From an uncultured Bacteroidales bacterium (lineage in GTDB: Bacteria; Bacteroidota; Bacteroidia; Bacteroidales; F082), in NCBI GenBank assembly GCA_947303085.1, contig CAMYXP010000003.1, forward strand, positions 62,001 to 126,000: DNA of 64,000 nt, given 5' to 3'. The notes beneath the pieces were generated by a model. It saw only the letters and a list, made by a program, of their open reading frames with translations. It was not told the DNA's origin and searched no databases. This document shows, in pieces, positions 8,016-17,178 of this stretch. Made by a program: the position numbers and the translations under genes. Each line of letters starts with the position of its first letter. Within the stretch, counting starts at the first letter, position 1.

Positions 8016-9341
8016 TTACTTGTTCGAAACCAAAGTATTGATTTCTGCAACTAATAATCTCACATCGTCTTTTGTAACCAACAATTCCTTGGCAGAAATT
8101 TTATTGATTCTCTTGAAGACTATCCACTGGTAAATGATTGTGGATAAATGAGTTAGTGAGGCCGAGATACCTGCGCCGACCATTCCGAAAGGCGGTATCA
8201 AAAGGTAAAGCGACGGAATCGTCACGATGAGTCCGACGAGAGCGCCGTAGAGGTTGTGTTTAGGCATGTCGACACCAGAGAAATAATGGCTGAAGACCAT
8301 GTTGGCGGCCATGAAGACCACGCCGGGTGCCAAGGCGATCATAACAACTCGCATCTCAGCGAAATTGCTGGTGAAAAGCCATGAATAAACACTTGTTGGG
8401 ATGATGCAGACAATGAAGATGCCGATGGCGGTCAAGACCATGGCGGTTTTAAGCAGCTGAACGGTGATTCTCGCCGCTAAGTCGTTGTCTGTCAGGTTGC
8501 TGATCTTCGAAAACTGCACCATGGCGATGCTCTGTCCAATCATCTTCGGGGCTTCCGACACCTGGTTGGCGGCATTGTACACTCCGACCTTGGCATCGCC
8601 CCAGAAACCTTTGATAATCAAGAAGCTAAGACGACGGTTGAGCATGGTGACAAGTGTAGAGAGCTGTATGATTGTGCCGAATCGGAACATCTCACGGATG
8701 GTATCGCGCATGGAATCGGTGCCTATGTCTTTCAGATAAGGCATGATTTGCGTCAAACCACAGATATAACTGACGATATAGCCTGTGAGAAGCGAGAAAA
8801 CAAAGGCGTTGGCGTCGCGGATGTCGAGCACGAAGATGTAGAACAGCATCGAGCTCATCTGCGTCATAAACTGTATGATAAACAATATGTTTTTCGCCCC
8901 GACGCGCTCTTTGCCGAGTAGGGTGGCAAGGTTGAAGTTGTGCAAACTGTAGATGAAAACCAGCAATAACACCATTCCGTGATATCCGTGAGGGATAAAC
9001 TCAGCGCTTTCGCCGAATAGTTTGGTGAAACGATGAGCGAAATCGGCTGGTATGAAAGAGCAGAGATAGAATAAAAGCGCATAAAACGCAATGATAAGAA
9101 CACTCCAGATGTACGATATCTTGAACAGCGTTCGATATGACTTTCTCGGAGTGAAATAAATCAGACCGCTGCCGGCAAGAAATTCAACGCCAATAAGAAG
9201 AATCGACACGTCGAGAAGCACTATGCCTCCGATGCCCCATGCCTCCGCACCGAGATAATGCGTGCCGAACCACAACGTAACGAAGTTGCAGATGGCGTTG
9301 AGAGCCTGGGTGCCGAAAGTGCCGAAAATCTTTTTTATCAT
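8016..9341 (-). CDS. Wzx-like polysaccharide flippase (MATE/MOP superfamily)
   Basis: A 441-residue protein with about 12 to 14 hydrophobic segments across its whole length, of the oligosaccharide flippase/PST type. It likely moves lipid-linked glycan units across the inner membrane. The N-terminus MIKKIFGTFGTQALNAICNF is typical. I chose the ATG at 9339-9341, since the longer frame would overlap the upstream gene by 52 bases; with this start the gap is 20 bases. It lies downstream of the formyltransferase/GINT1-like gene and near a GT2 gene, which supports a role in surface glycans. Confidence 0.82.
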   Translation of the reverse strand: MIKKIFGTFGTQALNAICNFVTLWFGTHYLGAEAWGIGGIVLLDVSILLIGVEFLAGSGLIYFTPRKSYRTLFKISYIWSVLIIAFYALLFYLCSFIPADFAHRFTKLFGESAEFIPHGYHGMVLLLVFIYSLHNFNLATLLGKERVGAKNILFIIQFMTQMSSMLFYIFVLDIRDANAFVFSLLTGYIVSYICGLTQIMPYLKDIGTDSMRDTIREMFRFGTIIQLSTLVTMLNRRLSFLIIKGFWGDAKVGVYNAANQVSEAPKMIGQSIAMVQFSKISNLTDNDLAARITVQLLKTAMVLTAIGIFIVCIIPTSVYSWLFTSNFAEMRVVMIALAPGVVFMAANMVFSHYFSGVDMPKHNLYGALVGLIVTIPSLYLLIPPFGMVGAGISASLTHLSTIIYQWIVFKRINKISAKELLVTKDDVRLLVAEINTLVSNK

Positions 9342-9361
9342 AGTTTGAAGTTTGGAGTTAA

Positions 9362-11002
9362 TCAGTTGTTCAGTTTTTGGCGGAATTGTTGAACAAATCC
9401 CATCCAAGTGCATGTGAAACGTTTGGCGTCGAACACGGTGATTTCGCCGTCGCTGTTGATGGTGTGGATGCCTTTGTTATACGTCCATTTTTTGTCGGGT
9501 TTTATCTCGCTTATCGTTTCTTCAATATATTGATATTCATTTAGTTGAATTATCTTATTTAAAGTAATACTTTCACCATAGTGACGGGTGCTGTTTTGTG
9601 CCGGACGGACCAAATATCCGTCGATATTTTGTATTTTTCCGGCCATGCGCGAGCTGCTGCAATCGACCTTAACCGGGTTGTTGAAATGCGGTCGGTATGG
9701 TCCGCGCAAATCGTCGGCGACGTATATTAATAGGTGAGTGTGCGACTGATTTTGCGGCGTCGTGAACAGATAAAATTTGTTGTCGTGAATCAACAATGTT
9801 GAATCGACATATTTCCCTTGCAATAAATCACAATCCCATTGTAGTGACGCGCCATGGCACGTATCCACAACGCGGTATAACGAAACCTTATTCGTTTGAT
9901 TTGCCTCCGGAATGCAATATTTTTCTCCTTGATAATCAAATACATAAGGGTAGGAACGATGCTCGGGGAAATCGGTGATTTTATGATAAATCTCGAATTT
10001 TTCCGATTTCTTCGCTACTGCGAGGTCGGCCTTGCCGTTTTTATTTGAAAACCATTCGAAAAACAGATATGTATCCTTGTCAGTTGAAATGACGAAAGGA
10101 TCAGCAAAATAATCCGTTTTCGGTGGTTTTAACCAATTGATATTCAATTTGTTATAATAATATCCTACATTCCAGTCCTCTTGACGGAAGAAATAATTGA
10201 AATGAAACACTAATTTGCGCCAGATGCAGAGCCAGAAATACCATAACATCACGATATTCTTAGGCGGATGCAGTATCGGCGCCTTCGATTGCGACTGTTC
10301 TGGCTCCAGTTTTCCATTGATTATCAGCTCTTTAGCTACCTGCAACGGCATAAACACTGATTCCTGATAGATTCTGTTGAGATGGAATTTGTAGGAATGC
10401 AATGTTGTATCGAATTGTATCCTTTTGAGAATCAATCCTTTATCCAATTTATCGGTGAGCTGCTGAAGTATGACTCCGTTGGCCGGAATCTTACGCATAA
10501 ACTCCCAGAATCCAGGAGGTCCGCCGCGCACAACCCGTTCATCATCATGATGATACGACCAGATTCCGTATTTCGCGCATGTAAGGACGTCGCCACGGAC
10601 TATGTCAAACCCGAAACGAAGGATGAAATCGAGGTTAAATGACTTGATTTTTTCAATGTCGGAATCGGAAAAATATGTGGAAATGCCTTTGTGAATTGGC
10701 ATTACAGTCATTTCGGCAGGTTGCGGACAGACGTGGTCTGTTCCCACCAATAATGTTTGATGTTCAGCTGCGGGTTTGAAAAAATATCTTTGCCAGAATC
10801 GGAATAAAAACAGGCGATAGGGGTAATGCAGCAACTTGTAGAAAAACGACTTGTAAGGCTTAGAAGTGTCGCCGTTTTTGATGATCAGCGACAGCTCTAT
10901 ACCATTGTCAATCAACAGCTTAATGGTGTCAAACTGCCATTGTTTGACGGTGTCGCCGTTGACCATCACTCCGAACCGAATCTGTTGTTTTAACTCTTCC
11001 AT
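9362..11002 (-). CDS. formyltransferase-like / GINT1-like fusion protein
   Basis: A 546-residue protein of two parts. Residues about 1-225 resemble a formyltransferase fold, with YGIWSYHHDDERVVRGGPPG in the place of the usual HPG/LP catalytic loop. Residues about 265-546 resemble the N-terminal beta-propeller-like domain of glucosamine inositolphosphorylceramide transferase (GINT1-like), with LKPPKTDYFADPFVI, YLFFEWF and RSYPYVF. Such fusions are found in polysaccharide clusters and may act on a sugar nucleotide or sugar chain, but no reaction is proven. It has its own -7 box at 11016-11023 and is followed by the flippase. Confidence 0.7.
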   Translation of the reverse strand: MEELKQQIRFGVMVNGDTVKQWQFDTIKLLIDNGIELSLIIKNGDTSKPYKSFFYKLLHYPYRLFLFRFWQRYFFKPAAEHQTLLVGTDHVCPQPAEMTVMPIHKGISTYFSDSDIEKIKSFNLDFILRFGFDIVRGDVLTCAKYGIWSYHHDDERVVRGGPPGFWEFMRKIPANGVILQQLTDKLDKGLILKRIQFDTTLHSYKFHLNRIYQESVFMPLQVAKELIINGKLEPEQSQSKAPILHPPKNIVMLWYFWLCIWRKLVFHFNYFFRQEDWNVGYYYNKLNINWLKPPKTDYFADPFVISTDKDTYLFFEWFSNKNGKADLAVAKKSEKFEIYHKITDFPEHRSYPYVFDYQGEKYCIPEANQTNKVSLYRVVDTCHGASLQWDCDLLQGKYVDSTLLIHDNKFYLFTTPQNQSHTHLLIYVADDLRGPYRPHFNNPVKVDCSSSRMAGKIQNIDGYLVRPAQNSTRHYGESITLNKIIQLNEYQYIEETISEIKPDKKWTYNKGIHTINSDGEITVFDAKRFTCTWMGFVQQFRQKLNN

Positions 11003-11015
11003 TGCAATTAAAGCG

Positions 11016-11023
11016 CAAAAATA
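11016..11023 (-). promoter_or_regulatory. -7 promoter box of the formyltransferase-like gene
   Basis: Reads TATTTTTG on the complement, 13 bases upstream of the start codon. Confidence 0.6.
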
Positions 11024-11070
11024 ACTAATTTATTTTACAAAATAAAAAATCATCGCAATAATATTTTGCG

Positions 11071-11078
11071 TATCTTTG
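11071..11078 (+). promoter_or_regulatory. -7 promoter box of the GT2 gene
   Basis: TATCTTTG, 17 bases upstream of the ATG at 11096. Confidence 0.7.
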
Positions 11079-11095
11079 CCGTTTTAATAGATATA

Positions 11096-13054
11096 ATGAA
11101 ACTTTCGGTTGTCATAGTAAACTATAATGTCGAGCATTTTCTCGAGCAGTGCCTTTATTCGGTGCGCCGGGCGATGCAAGGCATTGAGGGTGAGGTGTTT
11201 GTGGTTGACAACAACTCCGTCGACGGCTCGCTGAAGATGCTCGCTGCGAAGTTTCCTGAGGTGAAAGTCATAGCAAACAAAGACAATGTTGGCTTCGCAA
11301 AGGCTAATAATCAGGCGATTAGGATTTCAACAGGTGAGTATGTCCTGCTTCTGAATCCTGACACCGTCGTTGAGGACGATACATTCAGTAAGTGCTTGAT
11401 TTTCATGGACTCACATCCTGATGCAGGCGGTCTCGGCGTGAAGATGGTCGACGGAAAAGGTCAGTTTTTGCCTGAATCGAAGCGCGGACTGCCGACTCCG
11501 ATGACGGCTTTCTATAAGATTTTCGGGCTTTCGAAGCTGTTCCCGCATTCAAAACGTTTCTCAAAATATCATCTCGGGTATCTGTCTGAAAATGAGGTGA
11601 ATCCTGTAGATATTTTGGCTGGCGCATACATGCTCATGCGTCGCGAAACCCTTGATAAATGTGGGCTTCTCGACGAGACGTTCTTCATGTACGGCGAGGA
11701 TATCGACCTCTCTTACCGCATTACTCTGGCAGGTTACAAGAACTATTATTTCCCGGAGACGCGCATCATCCATTACAAAGGGGAGAGTACCAAGAAAACC
11801 ACAGTCAACTACGTGCTGGTATTCTACAAGGCGATGGAGATTTTCGCTAAGAAACACTTCGCGAAGAACCGTGCCCGCCTGTTCTCGTTTGTCATCAATT
11901 TCGCCATATATTTCAGGGCTTTCCTGGCATTGCTGTCGCAGTTTTTCGGAAAGATTTACATGCCATTCACCGATGCGGTAGTCGGATATGCAGGTTTCGC
12001 CACGATAAGCTATTTCTGGGGACATTTCATGATCTACGACGGCGTCGGCTCATACCCGATTACGCCTTTGTTTACAATAATTTTGCCGGTTTATCTGCTG
12101 ATTTGGCTGACCACAGCGTATTTCACCGGTGGCTACGACAAACCATACCGTATCTCGACGGCGGCAGGTGGCGTGATGGTGGGCAGTATCCTTATCCTCG
12201 TGCTTTATGCATTGCTGCCGATGAGCCTGCGTTTTTCGAGGGCTTTAATCCTATTGGGAACCGTGTGGATGGCTCTTCAGATGACTTTAAGTAGAACTTT
12301 AGGTTACTTGCTTAAACTTTCTGATTTTCAATATGGTAGAAATGCTAAAAAACGTTTCTTGGTAATTGGAAATCAGGATGAGACGACACGTGTGGAGCAG
12401 CTTTTGAAGAGTACTTCCATAAAGCCTGATTTCATCGGTTTGGTGACCCCGAATAACAGCTACGAGGTACCGGAAAACTATCTCGGAAACATTGCGCAGG
12501 TGCCTGACATCATTGGGATTTATAAGATAACGGAGATTATTTTCTGTTCGAAAGACATCACGCATCAGGAAATCATCGATAAGATGGTGGAGTGGCATGC
12601 TTCGAACCTCGATTATAAGATTGCGCCTGTCGATACACTTTCGATTATCGGAAGTAACTCGATAAACACCCGTGGCGACCTCTATACCGTTGATATTCGG
12701 ACAATTAACACAGTTCCGAATCGCAGAAAGAAACGTCTTTTCGACTTTTCAGTATCGTCATTCGGCATAGTCTTCTGGATTTTTATGGCTTGGTTTGTAA
12801 AGAATCCGTTTAAGTTCTTGGGCGACTGCTTCAGAGTGTTGTTCGGAGGTTATTCGTGGGTAGGGTATTGTCCGACGGAAAATATTGATGGTCAACGACT
12901 TCCGATGATTAAAAAGGGAATTTACAACCCCGCTTTGATTGTTGTCGACGGTTTGGACGACGAGGCATTGGCACAGCTAAATGTCATTTATGCCCGAGAT
13001 TATACAGTCTTGAAAGATTTTAATATCTTATTCAGAATGTTGATGAAACGTTAA
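11096..13054 (+). CDS. GT2 glycosyltransferase fused to a membrane/nucleotide-binding-like domain
   Basis: A 652-residue protein. The N-terminal 250 residues are a GT2 glycosyltransferase: SVVIVNYNV, VVDNNSVDGS, LLNPDT and DETFFMYGEDIDLSYR. This is the WbbL/rhamnosyltransferase-like branch. Several membrane segments follow (about residues 260-410), then a soluble part starting RFLVIGNQDETTRVEQLL that looks like the CoA-binding-like domain of polyprenyl glycosylphosphotransferases. The C-terminus has another hydrophobic segment, but the sugar-phosphate transferase domain itself seems absent. It probably adds a sugar to a lipid-linked glycan at the inner membrane. The start follows the -7 box at 11071-11078. 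Confidence 0.82.
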   Translation: MKLSVVIVNYNVEHFLEQCLYSVRRAMQGIEGEVFVVDNNSVDGSLKMLAAKFPEVKVIANKDNVGFAKANNQAIRISTGEYVLLLNPDTVVEDDTFSKCLIFMDSHPDAGGLGVKMVDGKGQFLPESKRGLPTPMTAFYKIFGLSKLFPHSKRFSKYHLGYLSENEVNPVDILAGAYMLMRRETLDKCGLLDETFFMYGEDIDLSYRITLAGYKNYYFPETRIIHYKGESTKKTTVNYVLVFYKAMEIFAKKHFAKNRARLFSFVINFAIYFRAFLALLSQFFGKIYMPFTDAVVGYAGFATISYFWGHFMIYDGVGSYPITPLFTIILPVYLLIWLTTAYFTGGYDKPYRISTAAGGVMVGSILILVLYALLPMSLRFSRALILLGTVWMALQMTLSRTLGYLLKLSDFQYGRNAKKRFLVIGNQDETTRVEQLLKSTSIKPDFIGLVTPNNSYEVPENYLGNIAQVPDIIGIYKITEIIFCSKDITHQEIIDKMVEWHASNLDYKIAPVDTLSIIGSNSINTRGDLYTVDIRTINTVPNRRKKRLFDFSVSSFGIVFWIFMAWFVKNPFKFLGDCFRVLFGGYSWVGYCPTENIDGQRLPMIKKGIYNPALIVVDGLDDEALAQLNVIYARDYTVLKDFNILFRMLMKR

Positions 13055-13060
13055 TTTTTG

Positions 13061-13068
13061 TATTTTTG
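13061..13068 (+). promoter_or_regulatory. -7 promoter box of nusB
   Basis: TATTTTTG, 29 bases upstream of the nusB ATG. Confidence 0.6.
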
Positions 13069-13097
13069 CAAGTCAAAATTATTTATAATTTAAAGTC

Positions 13098-14057
13098 ATG
13101 TTGAATAGAAGGTTTTTGAGAATCAAAGTGTTACAGGCGCTCTATGCTTACATAGAGTCGGGTGAGACTAACGTCGCGAACGGTATCAAGCATTTGCTTG
13201 AGAGTATCGACAAACTTCACGAGCTGTTTATTTGGCAGCTTTCGTTTCTTGTTGAAACTAAACGTTATGCGGAGAATAAAATCACTGAAAACAAGCACAA
13301 ATACATACCGAAATATGAGGATTTGCATCCAAATACGAGATATGTCGACAACCGTCTGCTCAATGTGATTGAAAACAACAAGGATTTCCGCAAGCAGGAG
13401 AGCGCTTTGAAGATAAACTGGGGCGACCATCAGGATGTGGTGAAAAATTACTACGACAAGATGCGTGAGACTCCGGAATACAAGAAATATATGGCCGATA
13501 AGAATGATAATTTCAATACCGACAAGAAATTTATCATTACCATGGTAACCAATTATTTCGCCGATTTGGATGTTTTGCAGGACTTTTATGAGGACAAGAG
13601 CATCTATTTCTGCGATGATTATCATTTAGTTAGCTCGATGCTTATCAATTTCTTTACAGAAATGAAGAAATTCGATGTCGACACCATGCTTCCTTCGATT
13701 TACAAGAAAGAGACCGCTGAGACTAATGCCGATGAGAAGTTTATTCAGGATCTGTTCCGTGAGACAATAAGTCATGATGAGGAGTTTGGAAAGCTTATCG
13801 GCGACAACACCAATAACTGGGAGAAAGAGCGTATCTGCCTGATGGATATGATAATCCTGAAGATGGCTCTTGCGGAATTTGAATGCTTCCCGGCCATTCC
13901 TGTGAAGGTGACAATGAACGAATACATTGAGATTTCGAAATATTTCAGCACACCGAAGAGCAGAATTTTCGTCAACGGAATACTCGACAAGCTGGCGAAG
14001 AAGCTTAACGAAGCTGGAAGTATCAAAAAACAAGGCCTTGGCTTACTTGAAAAGTAA
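13098..14057 (+). CDS. nusB: transcription antitermination factor NusB
   Basis: A 319-residue protein of the long NusB form usual in Bacteroidota. It begins LNRRFLRIKVLQALYAY and ends with the conserved helical NusB region, including FPAIPVKVTMNEYIEISKYF and the late SRIFVNGILDKLAKKL. NusB with NusE (S10) binds boxA RNA and aids rRNA transcription. The middle insertion (about residues 60-190) is charged and is seen in the phylum. Its end runs into a heptamer repeat at 14061-14093, and porQ follows on the same strand. Confidence 0.92.
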   Translation: MLNRRFLRIKVLQALYAYIESGETNVANGIKHLLESIDKLHELFIWQLSFLVETKRYAENKITENKHKYIPKYEDLHPNTRYVDNRLLNVIENNKDFRKQESALKINWGDHQDVVKNYYDKMRETPEYKKYMADKNDNFNTDKKFIITMVTNYFADLDVLQDFYEDKSIYFCDDYHLVSSMLINFFTEMKKFDVDTMLPSIYKKETAETNADEKFIQDLFRETISHDEEFGKLIGDNTNNWEKERICLMDMIILKMALAEFECFPAIPVKVTMNEYIEISKYFSTPKSRIFVNGILDKLAKKLNEAGSIKKQGLGLLEK

Positions 14058-14060
14058 ACT

Positions 14061-14093
14061 TTGGCTGTTGGCTGTTGGCCATTGGCTATTGGC
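14061..14093. repeat. period-7 tandem repeat (TTGGCTN type)
   Basis: About four units such as TTGGCTG, TTGGCTG, TTGGCCA, TTGGCTA stand between nusB and porQ. Confidence 0.6.
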
Positions 14094-14103
14094 AATTAAA
14101 TAT

Positions 14104-15156
14104 ATGAAAAGACTACTGTGTATATCATTCCTTTTGACATTGTTTGTCGTTGATATTCAGGGACAAACGTCGGGTAGCGCATACAGTTTTCTTGACATGA
14201 CCAGTTCGGCGAGGGTGGCTGCTTTAGGTAACACCGATTTGTCGATATACGACTCTGACATTGAGCTTGGCATTTACAATCCGGCCTTGATTAACAAGGA
14301 AATGCACAACAGCATTGCTCTTGCTTATGTCAATTATTACGCCGACATTGCTCATTCCATGGCGCAGTACGGCTACAGTTTCAAGAATCTCGGCACTTTC
14401 ACCGGCACAGTGATGTATCACAGCTACAAAGAGATGAAATATGCCGATGAGGAAGGACATGTTGACGGAACCACGTTTAAGCCATCTGATTTTAACATCA
14501 TGATAGGGTGGGGACGGCAGCTCACGCCGCATTGGAGCATAGGTGCCAACGTGAAGTTCGCCGGCATACAATATGAGCGTTTCAAGACCTTTGCCATCGC
14601 TGTCGACGTGGCAGGCCATTACCGCACCGACAACGGCTGGATGATGTCGCTAACGGCAAGAAACATTGGCTATGAGCTATATTCTAATTTCGAGGGCGAC
14701 AGAAACAAACTGCCGTTCAGGCTCTCGGCTGGAGTGTCGAAAAAGCTTGAGCATGTGCCGTTTTTGTTCAGCATCGTGTACGAAAACATCCAGAAATGGG
14801 ATTTGAGTTATGACGACCCGCTTGATTTGGAAGGCAACTACGACCCTGTGACGAATACGAAGAAAGAGAAGTCGGATGCCGCCAAGTTCGGTGACAACCT
14901 GATGCGGCATATAGTGTTTGGCGGCGAGATATACATCGGGAAGAACCTGGTGATTCGCGCGGCATACAACTACGGCATGAGGCAGAACCTGAAGACGCCG
15001 ACAAAGAAAGGCCTTTGCGGATTCTCGTACGGCTTTGGAGTTAACATCTGGAAGTTCAGCATCAACTATTCGCGTTCGGAGATGCACATCTACGGCTCGC
15101 CGAATTACCTGACGATATCAGCGAACATAAACCGTTTCATCAAAAAGTCTAATTAA
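14104..15156 (+). CDS. porQ: type IX secretion system protein PorQ
   Basis: A 350-residue outer-membrane beta-barrel protein. It has a signal peptide (MKRLLCISFLLTLFVVDIQG) and the PorQ family start SGSAYSFLDMTSSARVAALG, followed by alternating beta-strand sequence to the end. PorQ takes part in T9SS, which moves cargo with C-terminal sorting domains across the outer membrane; several such cargo proteins are encoded in this window. The ATG at 14104 was chosen because it begins the signal peptide. The stop is directly followed by the recF ATG, so the two are probably co-transcribed. Confidence 0.9.
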   Translation: MKRLLCISFLLTLFVVDIQGQTSGSAYSFLDMTSSARVAALGNTDLSIYDSDIELGIYNPALINKEMHNSIALAYVNYYADIAHSMAQYGYSFKNLGTFTGTVMYHSYKEMKYADEEGHVDGTTFKPSDFNIMIGWGRQLTPHWSIGANVKFAGIQYERFKTFAIAVDVAGHYRTDNGWMMSLTARNIGYELYSNFEGDRNKLPFRLSAGVSKKLEHVPFLFSIVYENIQKWDLSYDDPLDLEGNYDPVTNTKKEKSDAAKFGDNLMRHIVFGGEIYIGKNLVIRAAYNYGMRQNLKTPTKKGLCGFSYGFGVNIWKFSINYSRSEMHIYGSPNYLTISANINRFIKKSN

Positions 15157-16266
15157 ATGTTTCTCAAGGAGTTAAAGTTGACTAATTTCAAAAACTGCGA
15201 GTCGGCTGATTTGCAGTTTTCGGAGAAAATCAACTGCTTCGTGGGACTGAATGGGGCGGGCAAGACCAATATTTTAGACGCGATTTATTATTTGGCTTTC
15301 TGCAAAAGCTATTTCACCACTTCCGACAAGCAAAACATACGTCACGGTGAGGATTTCTTTGCCGTTCACGGCGATTTTGTTACCGACAACGATGAAAATC
15401 AGGCTATTGCGTGCGTTCAGAAGGAAAATGCCAAGAAATCGTTTAAATGCAATAAAAAAGAGTATGAGCGCCTGGCCGATCACATCGGGAAGATACCGTT
15501 GGTGATGATATCGCCTTACGACAGGGATTTGATCAACGACGGCAGCGATTTGCGAAGAAAGTTCATCGACGGAGTCATCTCGCAGTTCGACTCGGTGTAT
15601 CTCGGTGATTTACTTCAATATAACAAGGTTTTGGCGCAGAGAAACACACAGCTTAAACAGTTTTGGGAGAACCGTTTCTTTGATGCGAGTCTTTTGAGTC
15701 TTTGGGACGAGCAGCTCGTGCGTTATGCTACGCCGATTTTCGAGAAAAGAAAGGTGTTTTTGCATGATTTCATGCCTATTTTCCAAAAATATTACGACAT
15801 TGTTTCGGGAACTTCTGAAAAAGTTGATATCGTTTACGAAAGCGCTTTGCACGAGAAGTCGATGGAGGAGCTGTTGCATGAAAGTTTGGAGAAAGACAGA
15901 TATTCGTCGTACACCAATGTTGGAATCCACAAAGATGATTTGATGTTTATGATTGATAATCATCCTGTTAAGAAGTTTGGCTCGCAGGGACAGCAGAAAT
16001 CGTTTGTGGTGGCTGTCAAGCTGGCGCAGTTCGATTTCAACTATCATAAAGTTGGTTCCAAGCCTATTTTGCTTTTGGATGATATTTTCGACAAACTTGA
16101 TGACAACAGGGTGGCGCAGCTGGTGAAGTTGGTGGGCAACGACTATTTTGGTCAGGTGTTTATCACTGATACTCAACGACAAAGGATTCAGTATCTTTTG
16201 GATAACATTGACGGAAACCATAAAATTTTTGAGGTTGAACAAGGAAAGGTGAAAAGCGATGAGTGA
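15157..16266 (+). CDS. recF: DNA replication and repair protein RecF
   Basis: A 369-residue SMC-like ATPase that loads RecA at gaps with RecO and RecR. Walker A is GLNGAGKTNILDAIYY near residue 30, the signature segment is FGSQGQQKSFVVAVKLAQ, and Walker B is ILLLDDIFDKLD. Length and order of motifs are normal. Its ATG follows the porQ stop without a gap, and its last 8 bases overlap the DUF721 gene. Confidence 0.95.
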   Translation: MFLKELKLTNFKNCESADLQFSEKINCFVGLNGAGKTNILDAIYYLAFCKSYFTTSDKQNIRHGEDFFAVHGDFVTDNDENQAIACVQKENAKKSFKCNKKEYERLADHIGKIPLVMISPYDRDLINDGSDLRRKFIDGVISQFDSVYLGDLLQYNKVLAQRNTQLKQFWENRFFDASLLSLWDEQLVRYATPIFEKRKVFLHDFMPIFQKYYDIVSGTSEKVDIVYESALHEKSMEELLHESLEKDRYSSYTNVGIHKDDLMFMIDNHPVKKFGSQGQQKSFVVAVKLAQFDFNYHKVGSKPILLLDDIFDKLDDNRVAQLVKLVGNDYFGQVFITDTQRQRIQYLLDNIDGNHKIFEVEQGKVKSDE

Positions 16267-16549
16267 TCCGAATTTGACGACATTGGGTGAGATGATCAAG
16301 GCGTTTTACCATGAGAATCAGAGGGATAACGCTTTGGACGAGCAGAGGATTCTAGACTCGTGGAAAGACGTGGTCGGAGATTTCATCGCGGCGCACACTT
16401 TGAAAACCGGCATAAAAAACGGCGTTTTGTACGTAAAAGTCGATGCCGATTCGTTGAAAAACGAGCTGCTTTATGCCAAGTCGATGTTGTTGAAAAGTCT
16501 TAATTCAAAGGCCGACAATGAAATTTTAAAAGATATTGTCATTATATAA
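16259..16549 (+). CDS. DUF721 (DciA-like) protein
   Basis: A 96-residue protein with the family pattern LDEQRILDSWKDVVGDFIAA, then TLKTGIKNGVLYVKVDADSL and LKNELLYAKSMLL. DUF721 includes DciA, the helicase-loading factor used by many bacteria that lack DnaC. It overlaps recF by 8 bases, a common arrangement that supports a role in DNA replication. The precise role in Bacteroidota is inferred. Confidence 0.85.
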   Translation: MSDPNLTTLGEMIKAFYHENQRDNALDEQRILDSWKDVVGDFIAAHTLKTGIKNGVLYVKVDADSLKNELLYAKSMLLKSLNSKADNEILKDIVII

Positions 16550-16560
16550 AAAATATTTTG

Positions 16561-16568
16561 TATCTTTG
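16561..16568 (+). promoter_or_regulatory. -7 promoter box of efp
   Basis: TATCTTTG, 42 bases upstream of the efp ATG, leaving a leader of about 35 to 40 nt. Confidence 0.7.
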
Positions 16569-16610
16569 CCGCGATTTTTGTTTTTTTAGTAACTTATAAA
16601 ATTACGTAAT

Positions 16611-17177
16611 ATGATTAACTCACAAGACATTAAGATTGGAAGCTGCATCAGAATGGATGGTAAACTTTATTTTTGCGTTGATTTCCAGCATGTGAAACCA
16701 GGCAAAGGTAACACTATCATGCGTATCAAACTGAAGAGCGTAGTTGACGGCCGCACACTTGAGCGTCGTTTCGATATCGGTGAAAAACTTGAAGACGTTC
16801 GCGTTGAACATCGTCAGTATCAGTACCTTTACAAAGAAGGTGATGATTACATTTTCATGAATCAGGAAGACTACGAGCAGATTCCTCTTATGAAAGATCT
16901 TATTACGGGTGTTGATTTCCTTAAGGAAAGCGATGTTTGCGATGTTATTTTCGACACATCAACCGACACTGTTTTGTTTGCTGAACTTCCAGTGAAGACT
17001 GTTCTCGAGGTTACTTACACAGAGCCGGGCGAGAAGGGCAACACAGCAACAAACGCAATGAAAGAGGCTACTGTTGAGACAGGCGCAAAGGTAAGAGTTC
17101 CTTTGTTCATCAACACAGGCGATAAAATTAGAGTTGACACACGTACCGGTGAGTACGCTGAAAGAGTAAGAGAATAA
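16611..17177 (+). CDS. efp: elongation factor P
   Basis: A 188-residue translation factor that relieves ribosomes stalled at polyproline stretches. The KOW-like N-domain carries the loop HVKPGKGN with Lys32 at the tip, the residue that is modified in many bacteria. The C-terminal OB domains end TGDKIRVDTRTGEYAERVRE, a classical EF-P ending. It is followed after one base by the lpxD-like gene, a neighbour pair that is common in Bacteroidota. Confidence 0.96.
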   Translation: MINSQDIKIGSCIRMDGKLYFCVDFQHVKPGKGNTIMRIKLKSVVDGRTLERRFDIGEKLEDVRVEHRQYQYLYKEGDDYIFMNQEDYEQIPLMKDLITGVDFLKESDVCDVIFDTSTDTVLFAELPVKTVLEVTYTEPGEKGNTATNAMKEATVETGAKVRVPLFINTGDKIRVDTRTGEYAERVRE

Positions 17178-17178
17178 T

